From the NCBI GenBank assembly GCA_963512175.1, contig CAUPLI010000010.1, positions 57,171 to 121,170 of the forward strand: a DNA stretch of 64,000 nt. Reading direction: 5' to 3'. Positions 1-8,178 of this stretch are shown here, in pieces. Position 1 is the first letter of the stretch; every line of letters begins with the position of its first letter. The position numbers and the translations under genes are program-made. This DNA is from Hylemonella sp963512175. GTDB lineage: Bacteria; Pseudomonadota; Gammaproteobacteria; Burkholderiales; Burkholderiaceae_C. The notes under the pieces are model-generated. The model was not told the origin of the DNA. It worked only from the letters and a program-made list of their open reading frames with translations, and did not search any database.

Positions 1-174
1 TTCAAGATCCTGCCCGAATGCACGCTGCCGCTGACCGGCAAGGCCGTCATCGACCGCATCATCACCGACCTGGGCGTGATGGACATCACCCCGCAGGGCC
101 TCAAGCTCGTCGAGCTGGCCCCGGGCGTGACGCGCGAGTTCATCCAGTCCAAGACGGGCGTGCCGCTGGTCTGA
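1..174 (+). CDS. 3-oxoacid CoA-transferase subunit B, C-terminal end (partial)
   Basis: The window opens inside this gene; 57 residues and the stop are visible. The tail carries the CTLPLTGK, DRIITDLGVMD and LKLVELAPGV segments and ends in SKTGVPLV, which is typical of the B (beta) subunit of succinyl-CoA/3-oxoadipate:3-oxoacid CoA-transferases (ScoB/PcaJ family). These enzymes move CoA between a dicarboxylic acyl-CoA and a 3-oxo acid, and work with an A subunit normally encoded just upstream, outside this window. The substrate cannot be decided from the tail. Confidence 0.85.
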   Translation, partial: FKILPECTLPLTGKAVIDRIITDLGVMDITPQGLKLVELAPGVTREFIQSKTGVPLV

Positions 175-203
175 GTCCGGTCGCTCCACCGCAGGGACGT
201 GCC

Positions 204-806
204 GTGCGCCGCTGGAACCTTGCCTTCGCGCTGGCCGCCAGCCTGGCGTTGGTTCCGGCGCAGGCGCAGCCCGTCCCCTGGACGGGCTGGAGCCTAGGCC
301 TCAACCTGAACCGCGCCACGACCGCCACCGAGTTCGGCGGCGCCGGCACCACGTCCAGCATGGGCGCGGCCGATGTCCATGCCACCGTGCAGGCGGCCTA
401 CGCGCTGCCCCTGGCCGGGCGCGCACGACTGGGCCTGGGTCTCGCCCTGGGCCTGGGCGATCTGCAGGCGGGTCGCCAGACGCTGGCCGGCAGCGAGCTG
501 AGCTTCAGGCTGCGGGAGCGGTATGCGCTCTACGCCGAGCCCGGCCATGTCCTGGGCGATGCCACGCTGCTCTACGGCAAGCTGGCCTACCTTGGCGCGC
601 GCGGCGAGGAGTCCTACCAGGGCGAGACTTTCAGCAAGACCTACGCCGGCATCGCTTACGGCGCCGGCCTGCGCACCCGCCTGGGCGGGCGCCTGTACCT
701 GCAGCTGGAGTTGCTGCAGGCCGACTACGAGTGGAAGACGGCGCGCACCGGCGCTTTCCGGCCGGTGTCGACCACCGGCAGCATCGGGCTGGGCTGGCAC
801 TTCTGA
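204..806 (+). CDS. Small outer-membrane beta-barrel protein
   Basis: 200 residues from a GTG start preceded by an AGGGA-like ribosome site. The frame is open further upstream, but that part overlaps the preceding CoA-transferase gene. Residues 1-22 form a signal peptide (MRRW, a hydrophobic run, then ALVPAQAQ). The mature part alternates glycine-rich turns with short amphipathic strands and ends in GSIGLGWHF, with the C-terminal aromatic typical of outer-membrane barrels. The length fits an eight-stranded OmpA/Opa-like barrel. The specific function is unknown and no enzymatic motif is visible. Confidence 0.65.
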   Translation: MRRWNLAFALAASLALVPAQAQPVPWTGWSLGLNLNRATTATEFGGAGTTSSMGAADVHATVQAAYALPLAGRARLGLGLALGLGDLQAGRQTLAGSELSFRLRERYALYAEPGHVLGDATLLYGKLAYLGARGEESYQGETFSKTYAGIAYGAGLRTRLGGRLYLQLELLQADYEWKTARTGAFRPVSTTGSIGLGWHF

Positions 807-951
807 AAAGCGCAAGACCCCCGCAGGGCCTTGGCTCCCGGGGGCGAAACCACGAACTGGCCGGGGTTCGGGCTGCTCATGCCTTCATTGCCGTGCTGCA
901 GGCCAAGCATCATGAGGGCTGATCCCGAAGTCCGCCTGGAATGTCTGCCGT

Positions 952-1266
952 ATGCGTTTGAGGAACAGTTTTTGGGCCCTGCTGGGCCAGTCACAGACCG
1001 AAGCCCCCGAGGCGGTGGTGGAGCGCGTGCGCGGCGCCATGCTGCGTGCGCTGGTCGAACACCTCGGCCAGGACGGGCAGGAGCTCAAGCAGCAGGTGCA
1101 CTTCGCGCACGATATCGAAAGCCTGTGGTATCTGCGCCCGGAGATCATGAACGCCATGGCGGCGCGGCGCGGAGAAGCCCAGGCGCGCGCGTGCATGACG
1201 GGTCTGACCGCCCTGTTCAAGGACCATCATCCCGGCGCTGCATCCTCACGCTTCGGTGCGCTTTAG
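952..1266 (+). CDS. Hypothetical protein, 104 residues
   Basis: A short, codon-consistent high-GC frame starting at ATG 952, with only a weak ribosome site (GGA about 11 bases upstream). The protein is probably soluble and helical (EAVVERVRGAMLRALVEHLG, then an HDIESLWYLRPEIMNAMA segment). It has no signal peptide or membrane segment, and I do not recognise a family. Its last 21 bases overlap the convergent MarR gene tail to tail. It could be a small conserved protein of this bacterial group. That it is real rests on codon use and on the lack of a competing gene. Confidence 0.5.
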   Translation: MRLRNSFWALLGQSQTEAPEAVVERVRGAMLRALVEHLGQDGQELKQQVHFAHDIESLWYLRPEIMNAMAARRGEAQARACMTGLTALFKDHHPGAASSRFGAL

Positions 1267-1773
1267 GCGCGCAGGCTTGCGTTGTACGGCGGCTTCCCAG
1301 GCCCGCTCGTCTTCGGCCAGGTTCTCGATCATCTTCAGCAGGACCCGGCGGGTCGTGAGCAGCTCATCGGGCGAGATGCCTCGGGTGCTGATGCTGTTGG
1401 TGTCCTCGGCGAGCGGCACCAGCTTCTTGCGCAGGGCCCGGCCCTGGGCGCTCAGGTAGATGTACACATTCTTCTTGTTCGTCGGCAACTGCCTGCGCAG
1501 GATGTAACCCTGCGCTTCCATCGCTTTCATGGCGGCAAACGTGGTGGGCTCCATCACGCCGGCGCGTTCGCTCAGTTCCTTCTGGGTCAGGCCATCCTTT
1601 TCCCAGAGGATGCGCAGAAAGGCCCAGTGGCCGAAGGGCACGGTGTGCGCGGCCAGGCGTACCTGCAGGGATTTTCGGAAGGCGCGTTCCGTGTCGCGGA
1701 TCAGGTGCGCCAGGCGGTCGTTGGGGACCGCTTCGCGCCAGCGCCGCAGGATGTTCTGGGTGTCATGGCTCAT
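1246..1773 (-). CDS. MarR-family transcriptional regulator
   Basis: 175 residues. A winged-helix domain occupies roughly residues 45-115: FGHWAFLRILWEKDGLTQKELSERAGVMEPTTFAAMKAMEAQGYILRR reads as helix, recognition helix, wing. Long N- and C-terminal helices for dimerisation flank it, as usual for MarR. The gene diverges from the Bug receptor at 1937, and the 163-bp gap holds a CTTAG-TTCC-CTAAG inverted repeat. It therefore probably controls the downstream receptor genes in response to an aromatic or organic-acid ligand. The ligand is unknown. Confidence 0.9.
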   Translation of the reverse strand: MSHDTQNILRRWREAVPNDRLAHLIRDTERAFRKSLQVRLAAHTVPFGHWAFLRILWEKDGLTQKELSERAGVMEPTTFAAMKAMEAQGYILRRQLPTNKKNVYIYLSAQGRALRKKLVPLAEDTNSISTRGISPDELLTTRRVLLKMIENLAEDERAWEAAVQRKPARLKRTEA

Positions 1774-1869
1774 GGCTGGAGTGGGTGTCCTGGTGCGTGT
1801 GCTGCCTCACGATCTCGTGGTGTGAGGCGGCGGCACGGGTTTGACGGGCAGAAGGGCATGGCCTATTAT

Positions 1870-1883
1870 CTTAGTTCCCTAAG
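1870..1883. promoter_or_regulatory. Candidate MarR operator (CTTAG-TTCC-CTAAG)
   Basis: A perfect 5-bp inverted repeat with a 4-base spacer lies in an AT-rich patch between the divergent marR-type gene (start 1773) and the Bug receptor gene (start 1937). Position and symmetry fit an operator for the adjacent regulator. The repeat is short, so chance cannot be excluded. Confidence 0.35.
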
Positions 1884-1936
1884 TAAAAATCGGCAACCGG
1901 CCATCGGCCCCAGCCGGAGCAACCAGGAGACCAACC

Positions 1937-2920
1937 ATGAGTACACGTCGTTCCATGCTGTGGGGGTGCGCGCTGTCGGCCGCCGCCGTGCTGGCTTTGC
2001 CGGGCCTGGCCCAGGCGCAGGCCCCGTATCCGAACAAGACCATCCGGCTGGTCGTGCCCAACCCGGCGGGGGGCTTGCCCGACACGGTGGCCCGCCTGTT
2101 CGCGCAGCGCCTGGGCGAGCGCCTGGGGCAGCCCGTCGTGGTGGACAACAAGCCTGGCGCGAATGGCGTGGTGGCCGCGCAGGCCCTGGCGACGGCGCCC
2201 GCTGACGGCTACACCTACCTGGTGACAGACGGCTCCATGTTCTCCATCAACCCCGCCATCTACAAGAACCTGAGCTACGACTACCGGCGTGATTTCATGC
2301 CGGTGTCGCTGGCGGCCCGCGCGCCGCTGTACCTGGCCGTGCACCCCAAGGTGGGGGTCAACACCCTGCAGGAGTTGATCGCGCTGGCCAAGGCCCAACC
2401 CGGTGTCCTGACCTACGGTTCCTCGGGCGTGGGCAGCACCCATCACCTGACCATGGAAGCCATGAAGAGCGCGCTGGGCATCGACCTGCGGCACATCCCC
2501 TACAAGGGCAGCAGCCAGTCGGTGCCGGCGCTGATCGGGGGGCAGGTGGATGTGGCCTTCTCGGCCTTGCCCTCGCTCTCCGGCTTCGTCAAGAACGGTC
2601 AGGTCAGGCTGCTGGGCAATAACGCGGCGCAGCGCTCCAGCCAGGAACCCGGGGTGCCGGCGATCGCCGAGACGATTCCGGGTTTTGACTTCGCCCCCAC
2701 CATCGGCGTGTTTGCCGCCCGGGGCACGCCTGCCAGCGTCATCGAGCGCTTCAGCGCGGAGATGGCCCACGTGGCCCGCTTGCCGGAACTGGTCCAGAGC
2801 CTGAACAACGCAGGCATCGTCGCCGTGGGTGCCGGCCCGGCGGAGTTCGACCAGGCCATCCAGGGCGAGATCGCGCGCCTGGCCCAGGCCATCAGTGCCG
2901 CAGGTCTCAAGACCGAATAA
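1937..2920 (+). CDS. Bug-family tripartite tricarboxylate transporter receptor
   Basis: 327 residues with an N-terminal signal peptide (MSTRRSMLWGCAL to LAQAQA) followed by the family start YPNKTIRLVVPNPAGGLPD. The segments PVVVDNKPGANGVVAA and HIPYKGSSQSVPALIGGQVD are hallmark Bug segments that line the carboxylate pocket. Bug proteins are periplasmic receptors for organic acids that deliver to TctAB permeases, but no tctAB genes are adjacent, which is common in Burkholderiales. The gene is first in a probable two-gene unit with the protein at 2930 (9-bp gap), opposite a MarR regulator. Confidence 0.92.
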   Translation: MSTRRSMLWGCALSAAAVLALPGLAQAQAPYPNKTIRLVVPNPAGGLPDTVARLFAQRLGERLGQPVVVDNKPGANGVVAAQALATAPADGYTYLVTDGSMFSINPAIYKNLSYDYRRDFMPVSLAARAPLYLAVHPKVGVNTLQELIALAKAQPGVLTYGSSGVGSTHHLTMEAMKSALGIDLRHIPYKGSSQSVPALIGGQVDVAFSALPSLSGFVKNGQVRLLGNNAAQRSSQEPGVPAIAETIPGFDFAPTIGVFAARGTPASVIERFSAEMAHVARLPELVQSLNNAGIVAVGAGPAEFDQAIQGEIARLAQAISAAGLKTE

Positions 2921-2929
2921 ACCTCATTC

Positions 2930-3922
2930 ATGTCCAAACTCAAACTCACTTTCGCCTGCTGGAACTACGACCGTACCCGTGCCCTGATGGATGGCAGCAT
3001 CCAGCCCGACGGCATCGACTTGAACTACCTCAACCTGCCGGTGGAGGAGACCTTCTTCCGCATGCTGCGGCACCAGGAGTTCGAGATGGCGGAAATGTCG
3101 CTCTCGTCTTACACGGTGTCGATGTTCCGTGAGCCGCGGCCTTTTGTCGCCATCCCGATCTTTCCGTCGCGGTTCTTTCGGCATTCATGCATCTACGTGA
3201 ACGCGAACTCCGGCATCCGTGAGGCGAAGGACCTGATCGGCAAGCGCGTCGGCAACCCCGAGTACCAGATGACGGCGCCGGTGTGGATACGCGGCATCCT
3301 GTCCGACCACTATGGCGTGCCGGTGGACAGCGTCACGTACTACACGGGGGGCGAGGAGGAGCCCGGTCGGTCTGAAAAAATCAGGCTCGATCTGCCGCCC
3401 AACATCAAGGTTCAGCCCATCGGCCCGGAGCAGACGCTTTCGAAAATGCTGCTCGACGGCGAGATCGATGCGCTCTACACGGCGCGCATGCCGTCGAGTT
3501 TCTTGAAGGGCGGGGGCAAGGTCAGGCGCCTGTTTGAGGACTATGAGCCGGTGGAGCGCAACTACTTCAGGGAAACCGGCATCTTCCCCATCATGCACAC
3601 GGTGGCCCTGCGCCGTGATGTGTACGAGGCCCATCCCTGGATCGCCCAGTCCATGATGAAGGCGCTGGTGGCGTCCCAGCAGCGTTGCTACGAAGACCTG
3701 TACGAGACGGCGGCCCTCAAGACCATGCTGCCCTGGCTCACGGCCCATGTGGAGCAGGCCAAACGCGAGATGGGGGACGACTTCTGGCCCTATGGTTTCG
3801 AGAAGAACGAGGCCACCTTGCGCACCTTCCTGCGCTACTCCTTTGAGCAGGGACTGTCCAAGCGCCTGCTGGAGCCCCGGGAACTGTTTGCGCCGCAGAC
3901 GCTGGAGTCGTTCAGGATCTGA
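2930..3922 (+). CDS. NMT1 / 4,5-dihydroxyphthalate decarboxylase-like protein
   Basis: 330 residues with no signal peptide. It starts KLKLTFACWNYDRTRALMDG and continues with GIDLNYL, FRMLRHQEFEMAEMSLSSY and GKRVGNPEYQMTAPVWIRG. This is the pattern of the family that includes 4,5-dihydroxyphthalate decarboxylase (Pht5) and NMT1-like periplasmic-binding folds. Family annotation alternates between decarboxylase and ABC substrate-binding protein. The lack of a leader here favours a cytoplasmic enzyme, possibly a decarboxylase of the aromatic acid taken up by the neighbouring Bug receptor. That link is inference from the 9-bp spacing. Confidence 0.75.
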   Translation: MSKLKLTFACWNYDRTRALMDGSIQPDGIDLNYLNLPVEETFFRMLRHQEFEMAEMSLSSYTVSMFREPRPFVAIPIFPSRFFRHSCIYVNANSGIREAKDLIGKRVGNPEYQMTAPVWIRGILSDHYGVPVDSVTYYTGGEEEPGRSEKIRLDLPPNIKVQPIGPEQTLSKMLLDGEIDALYTARMPSSFLKGGGKVRRLFEDYEPVERNYFRETGIFPIMHTVALRRDVYEAHPWIAQSMMKALVASQQRCYEDLYETAALKTMLPWLTAHVEQAKREMGDDFWPYGFEKNEATLRTFLRYSFEQGLSKRLLEPRELFAPQTLESFRI

Positions 3923-3938
3923 GGTGCCCGATTCGGCG

Positions 3939-4727
3939 CTATGGTGAGGGTCCCTGGGTGAGGTGCCTGATGTCCCAGCCGATGCGCGAGAACTCCTGCT
4001 GGAGCTGGGCGCGCACTTCGGGGGCAAAGTTCTCCAGCGGACGGCTTTGCCGCAATTCATCAACGCAGAGGCGCTGGTTCTTGCGGGCAAAGAGGATGCT
4101 GTTGCTTTTTTCTTTTGACGGAACCTCCAGCACATGGCCGTCGAAAGCCAGCCTGATCCGCCCCGTGTACACCCCATGCTCGGGGTGGTCGTGGTGCAGG
4201 TTGACGACCAGGATGCCCTGGGGGGAGAGCGCCCGGAAACAGTCGTCATAGAAGCGCTGCGAGCACAGGCTGGCCGACTGTCCCTGGCCATCGAAGCCGT
4301 CTACCAGCAGCACGTCGTAGCGGTCGGCGCCGTCCGCGGACAGCGCGCGGACAAAGTCGGCCCCGTCGGCGCAGATGATCCGCAGGCGTTCGTCATCTTC
4401 GGGCACTTCGAACTCGCGGCGCAGCGCGATGACATGGGGGTTGATCTCGATCGCCGTCAGTTTCGCCTGGGGCAGGTGCCGGTGGCAGAACTTGAGCAGC
4501 GAACCGCCCCCCAGTCCGATCATGGCGACGCTGGCCGGCTGGCTGTCCAGCAGCAGGAAACCCATCATGGTGCGGGTGTAGTCCACGTCCAGCTGCGTGG
4601 GGTGCTCGCTGCACATGCGGCTTTGCAGCTGGTCGAGGGTGAAATACAGGGACTTGTGGCCGTCAGCCGTAAAAACAAACGGCGCATCGAACTCGGGTTC
4701 GGATGCGCCGGATGGTGTGCTAAACAT
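3939..4727 (-). CDS. Spermidine/spermine synthase-like protein
   Basis: 262 residues. The Rossmann motif AMIGLGGGSLLKFCHRHLP, the acidic residue in KLTAIEINPHVIALRREF, and DRYDVLLVDGFDGQGQS match the catalytic core of the spermidine-synthase superfamily (aminopropyltransferase/methyltransferase fold). The N-terminal part is short, so it may be one of the many speE-like proteins of unknown substrate rather than a true SpeE. The start codon lies only 10 bases downstream of the 3' end of tRNA-Gly on the same strand, with no clear ribosome site between. It may be translated from a tRNA-processed or leaderless message. Confidence 0.8.
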   Translation of the reverse strand: MFSTPSGASEPEFDAPFVFTADGHKSLYFTLDQLQSRMCSEHPTQLDVDYTRTMMGFLLLDSQPASVAMIGLGGGSLLKFCHRHLPQAKLTAIEINPHVIALRREFEVPEDDERLRIICADGADFVRALSADGADRYDVLLVDGFDGQGQSASLCSQRFYDDCFRALSPQGILVVNLHHDHPEHGVYTGRIRLAFDGHVLEVPSKEKSNSILFARKNQRLCVDELRQSRPLENFAPEVRAQLQQEFSRIGWDIRHLTQGPSP

Positions 4728-4737
4728 GGGATATGAC

Positions 4738-4811
4738 TGGAGCGGGTGATGGGAATCGAACCCACGTTATTTGCTTGGGAAGCAAGAGTCCTACCATTGA
4801 ACGACACCCGC
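4738..4811 (-). tRNA. tRNA-Gly (anticodon CCC)
   Basis: Reading leftward, the acceptor stem GCGGGTG pairs with CACCCGC. A D arm (TTCAATGGTAG) follows, then the anticodon stem CTTGC/GCAAG with loop TTCCCAA (anticodon CCC), and the T arm GTGGG-TTCGATT-CCCAT. The discriminator T and an encoded CCA end the gene. All arms pair well. Residues without CCA are 4741-4811. Confidence 0.95.
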
Positions 4812-4864
4812 GATAGTGCGTGATTCTAGCGGAAGGCCGGCGGCCGGACCCGCTGCGGGTGGCG

Positions 4865-5350
4865 TCAGCGCAGGTGCGGTGGCACCGGCAGCTTCAACTC
4901 GCCGGTGGAGTCGAAGCGGTGGCTTCGGAAGATGGGGCCGGAGAGCTTGCCGCGCAGCTGGTAACTCATCGTTGAACTGTTCTCGACCGACGTGATGGCG
5001 ATGGCCTGGCGCACCAGGGCCATGGTCGTCACGGTGACGGGGACTTCAAGCATCGTCTCGGAGAAACGCGGCACGCTGCCCTGCGCGTCCGTGACGCCGC
5101 TGGCGAAACTCTGGCCGTTCACGTTGATTTCCAGGTAGGCGCCGTCGTACTGCATGGGCACGTTGCTGGGGTTGACGATGCGCAGGCGGACCAGCATGCG
5201 CAGTTCCGGGCCCCGCCAGGGCAGCGGCTCGATGGCGGCCACCTCGACCTTGGGCGCGTTATCGGGCGCCAGCGCGGCGCAGCCGGCCAGCAGAAACGGC
5301 AGGGCGACCAGCGCGAGGCGACGGCTGATCCGGAGCAGGGCAGTGTTCAC
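4865..5350 (-). CDS. LEA type-2-like (WHy domain) lipoprotein
   Basis: 161 residues from a GTG start. The leader ends in the lipobox LLAGC, so the mature protein should be lipid-anchored at Cys23. The rest (VEVAAIEPLPWRGPELRMLV, RIVNPSNVPMQYDGAYLEIN, FASGVTDAQGSVPRFSE) matches the water-stress/LEA-2 beta-sandwich seen in many proteobacterial lipoproteins of unknown role. It begins 7 bp after the gabD stop and so is probably the last gene of the putrescine/GABA operon, although a functional link is not evident. Confidence 0.8.
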   Translation of the reverse strand: MNTALLRISRRLALVALPFLLAGCAALAPDNAPKVEVAAIEPLPWRGPELRMLVRLRIVNPSNVPMQYDGAYLEINVNGQSFASGVTDAQGSVPRFSETMLEVPVTVTTMALVRQAIAITSVENSSTMSYQLRGKLSGPIFRSHRFDSTGELKLPVPPHLR

Positions 5351-5357
5351 GCGGCCA

Positions 5358-6851
5358 TCACTTGAGGATGTCGCCCAGGCAGAGGTACTTCAGTTCCACG
5401 TAGTCGTCCATGCCGTGGTGCGAGCCTTCGCGGCCCAGGCCGGACTGCTTGACGCCGCCGAAGGGCACATGCTCGGTCGCGATGACGCCGACGTTGATGC
5501 CCACCATGCCGTACTCCAGTGCCTCGCTGACGCGGAAGATGCGGCCCACGTCGCGGCTGTAGAAGTAGCTGGCCAGGCCGAAGATGGTGGCGTTGGCCAT
5601 CTCCACGACCTCCTGCTCGGTCTTGAAGCGGAACACCGGGGCGAAGGGGCCGAAGGTCTCCTCGGTGGCGCACAGCATGTTCTGTTTCGCCTCGGCCAGC
5701 ACGGTGGGCTGGAAGAACTGGGTGCCCACCTCGGTGGCGCGCTTGCCGCCGGTCAGCACCTTGCCGCCCTTGGCCACGGCGTCGGCCACGTGGCGCTCCA
5801 CCTTGTCCAGCGCGGCCGGCTCGATCAGCGGGCCCTGCGAAACGCCGTCCTCGAAGCCGTTGCCGATCTTCACGGCCGCCACCTTGGCGGCGAACTTCTG
5901 CACGAACTGGTCGTACACGCCTTCCTGCACGTAGATGCGGTTGGCGCAGACGCAGGTCTGGCCGGCGTTGCGGTACTTGCTGGCCATGGCGCCTTCCACG
6001 GCCGAGTCGATGTCGCCATCATCGAACACGATGAAGGGCGCATTGCCGCCGAGCTCCAGCGAGAGCTTCTTGACGGTGGGGGCACTCTGCTGCATCAGGA
6101 TGCGGCCCACTTCGGTGGAGCCGGTGAAGCTGATGTGGCGCACCACGTCGCTGGCGCAGAAAACCTTGCCCACGGCAATCGAGTTGTCGCCGTCGGCGGT
6201 GAGCATGTTGAGCACGCCGGCCGGGATGCCGGCGCGGATGGCCAGCTCGGCCGCGGCCAGGGCCGTGAGCGGCGTGAGCTCGGCCGGCTTGATGATGACC
6301 GGGCAACCCGCGGCCAGGGCCGGGGCCACCTTGCGCGTGATCATGGCCAGCGGGAAGTTCCAGGGCGTGATGGCGGCGCAGACGCCGATGGGCTGCTTGA
6401 TGACCATCAGGCGGCGGTTGTTGTCGAACTGCGGCAGGGTCTCGCCGTTGACGCGTTTGGCTTCCTCGGCGAACCACTCGACGAAGCTGGCGCCGTAGGC
6501 CACTTCACCCTTGGCTTCCGGGAAGGGCTTGCCCTGCTCGGCCGTCATGATGCGGCCCAGGTCCTCCTGGTTGGCCATCAGCAGGTCGAACCACTTGCGC
6601 AGGATGATGCTGCGCTCCTTGCCCGTCTTGGTGCGCCAGGCCGGCCAGGCGGCGTTGGCCGCCTTGATGGCGAGTTCAGCGTCGGCCGGGCCCAGGTTGG
6701 CCACGTCGGCCAGCTTGTGGCCGTTGGACGGGTCGAGCACGTCGAAGCGCGTGCCGGCCGCGCCCTTGACCCACTGGCCGTTCACCAGCGCGTCGGTCTT
6801 GAGCAGGGAGGGGTCTTTCAGCAGGGAAAGCGGGGAGGTCTTCATGTCCAT
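5358..6851 (-). CDS. gabD: NAD(P)-dependent succinate-semialdehyde dehydrogenase
   Basis: 497 residues. The aldehyde dehydrogenase fold is complete: PWNFPLAMITRKVAPALAAG, the catalytic glutamate in LELGGNAPFIVFDD, and the nucleophilic cysteine in NAGQTCVCANRIYV. The exact GQTCVCANR context is typical of GabD. It oxidises succinate semialdehyde to succinate, the last step of GABA breakdown. The start at 6851 has an AGGAG ribosome site 8 bases upstream. It lies 34 bp after gabT in the same leftward operon and supplies the TCA entry point for carbon from putrescine and GABA. Confidence 0.93.
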   Translation of the reverse strand: MDMKTSPLSLLKDPSLLKTDALVNGQWVKGAAGTRFDVLDPSNGHKLADVANLGPADAELAIKAANAAWPAWRTKTGKERSIILRKWFDLLMANQEDLGRIMTAEQGKPFPEAKGEVAYGASFVEWFAEEAKRVNGETLPQFDNNRRLMVIKQPIGVCAAITPWNFPLAMITRKVAPALAAGCPVIIKPAELTPLTALAAAELAIRAGIPAGVLNMLTADGDNSIAVGKVFCASDVVRHISFTGSTEVGRILMQQSAPTVKKLSLELGGNAPFIVFDDGDIDSAVEGAMASKYRNAGQTCVCANRIYVQEGVYDQFVQKFAAKVAAVKIGNGFEDGVSQGPLIEPAALDKVERHVADAVAKGGKVLTGGKRATEVGTQFFQPTVLAEAKQNMLCATEETFGPFAPVFRFKTEQEVVEMANATIFGLASYFYSRDVGRIFRVSEALEYGMVGINVGVIATEHVPFGGVKQSGLGREGSHHGMDDYVELKYLCLGDILK

Positions 6852-6885
6852 GGCGGAATCTCCTGGGTAGAGGCGGGATTCTGCC

Positions 6886-8163
6886 TCAAGCCGCGGTCAG
6901 CGCAGTCTCGAGGATGACAAGCGCCTCCTCGAACAGGGGCTGCTCGATGGTCAGCGGGAACAGGAAACGCAGCACATTGCCGTCCATGCCGCAGGTCAGC
7001 AGGATCAGGCCTTGCGCGAGCGCGCGCGCCTGGACCTTCTTGGTGAAGTCGGCGTCGGGGCGGCCGTCGGCGTGGCGAAACTCGGCGGCCACCATGGCGC
7101 CCAGGCCGCGCACCTCGGCCAGTTGCGGCACGCGGGCCTGCAGGCTGCGCAGGCGGGCCTGGAGCTGGTCACCCAGCTGCTGGCCGCGTGCGGGCAACTG
7201 CTCCTCGCGCATGATGTCGATCACCGCGTGCGCGGCGGCCACGGCCAGCGGGTTGCCGGCATAGGTGCCGCCCAGGCCGCCGGGGGCCGGCGCGTCCATC
7301 ACCTCGGCGCGGCCGGTCACGGCCGACAGGTTGAGGCCGGCGGCCATGGACTTGGCGCTGGTCATGAGGTCGGGCGTGATGCCCTGGTCTTCGTAATGTC
7401 CCATGGCAAAGAGCTTGCCGGTGCGGCCGAAGCCGGTCTGCACCTCGTCGGCGATCATCAGGATGCCGTGCTGGTTGCACAGCTCGCGCATCCAGCGCAC
7501 GGCCTCGGGGTGCATGATGTGGAAGCCGCCCTCGCCCTGCACGGGTTCGTAGATGAAGGCCGCCACGCGGCTGGGCTCGATGTCGTACTTGAACAGGCGC
7601 TCCACGCCCTTGCGCGCCTCGGCCAGGCTCTCGGCGTCGCTGGGGAAGGGCACGTGGTAGACCTCGGCCTGCATGGGGCCGAAAGCGTTCTTGTAGGGCG
7701 CCACCTTGCCGGTCAGCGACATGGCGTAGACGCTGCGGCCGTGGAAGGCACCGCCGAAGGCGATCACGCCGCTGCGGCCGGTGGCCGCGCGCGCGATCTT
7801 GATGGCGTTTTCCACAGCCTCGGCGCCGGTGGAGAAGAGGGCCGTCTTCTTGGCGTGGCTGCCGGGTGTGATTTCGTTGAGCTTTTCGGCCAGGGCGATA
7901 TAGCTCTCGTAGGGCACGATCTGGTAGCAGGTGTGGGTGAAGCGCTCCAGCTGCGCCTGCACGGCGGCGATCACCTTGGGATGGCGGTGGCCGGTGTTGA
8001 GTACGGCAATACCACCGGCGAAGTCGATGTAACGGCGGCCCTCGACGTCCCAGAGTTCGGCGTTCTTGGCGCGGTCGGCGAAGAAGGTTCCCATCACACC
8101 CACACCGCGCGGCGTGGCAGCGGCCTTGCGGGCCATCAGGGCTTCGTTGGAAGAGTGTTTCAT
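6886..8163 (-). CDS. gabT: 4-aminobutyrate aminotransferase
   Basis: 425 residues from ATG 8163, which has GAGGA 7 bases upstream. A TTG six bases further up is in frame but less likely. It is a class III PLP aminotransferase: WDVEGRRYIDFAGGIAVLNTGH, the PLP phosphate-binding STGAEAVENAIKIAR, GGFHIMHPEAVRWMRELC, the cofactor aspartate in LMIADEVQTGFGRTGKLFA, and the Schiff-base lysine in SAKSMAAGLNLSAVTGR. It transfers the amino group of GABA to 2-oxoglutarate, giving succinate semialdehyde for GabD. No separate putrescine aminotransferase is visible in the operon, so it may also act on putrescine. That is inference. Confidence 0.92.
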   Translation of the reverse strand: MKHSSNEALMARKAAATPRGVGVMGTFFADRAKNAELWDVEGRRYIDFAGGIAVLNTGHRHPKVIAAVQAQLERFTHTCYQIVPYESYIALAEKLNEITPGSHAKKTALFSTGAEAVENAIKIARAATGRSGVIAFGGAFHGRSVYAMSLTGKVAPYKNAFGPMQAEVYHVPFPSDAESLAEARKGVERLFKYDIEPSRVAAFIYEPVQGEGGFHIMHPEAVRWMRELCNQHGILMIADEVQTGFGRTGKLFAMGHYEDQGITPDLMTSAKSMAAGLNLSAVTGRAEVMDAPAPGGLGGTYAGNPLAVAAAHAVIDIMREEQLPARGQQLGDQLQARLRSLQARVPQLAEVRGLGAMVAAEFRHADGRPDADFTKKVQARALAQGLILLTCGMDGNVLRFLFPLTIEQPLFEEALVILETALTAA

Positions 8164-8178
8164 TTTCAAATCCTCAAA

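Noticed and set aside
818..844. CCCCCG/CGGGGG inverted repeat after the outer-membrane protein gene as a terminator
   Set aside because: Only 6 bp with a long loop and no T-run; too weak to call.
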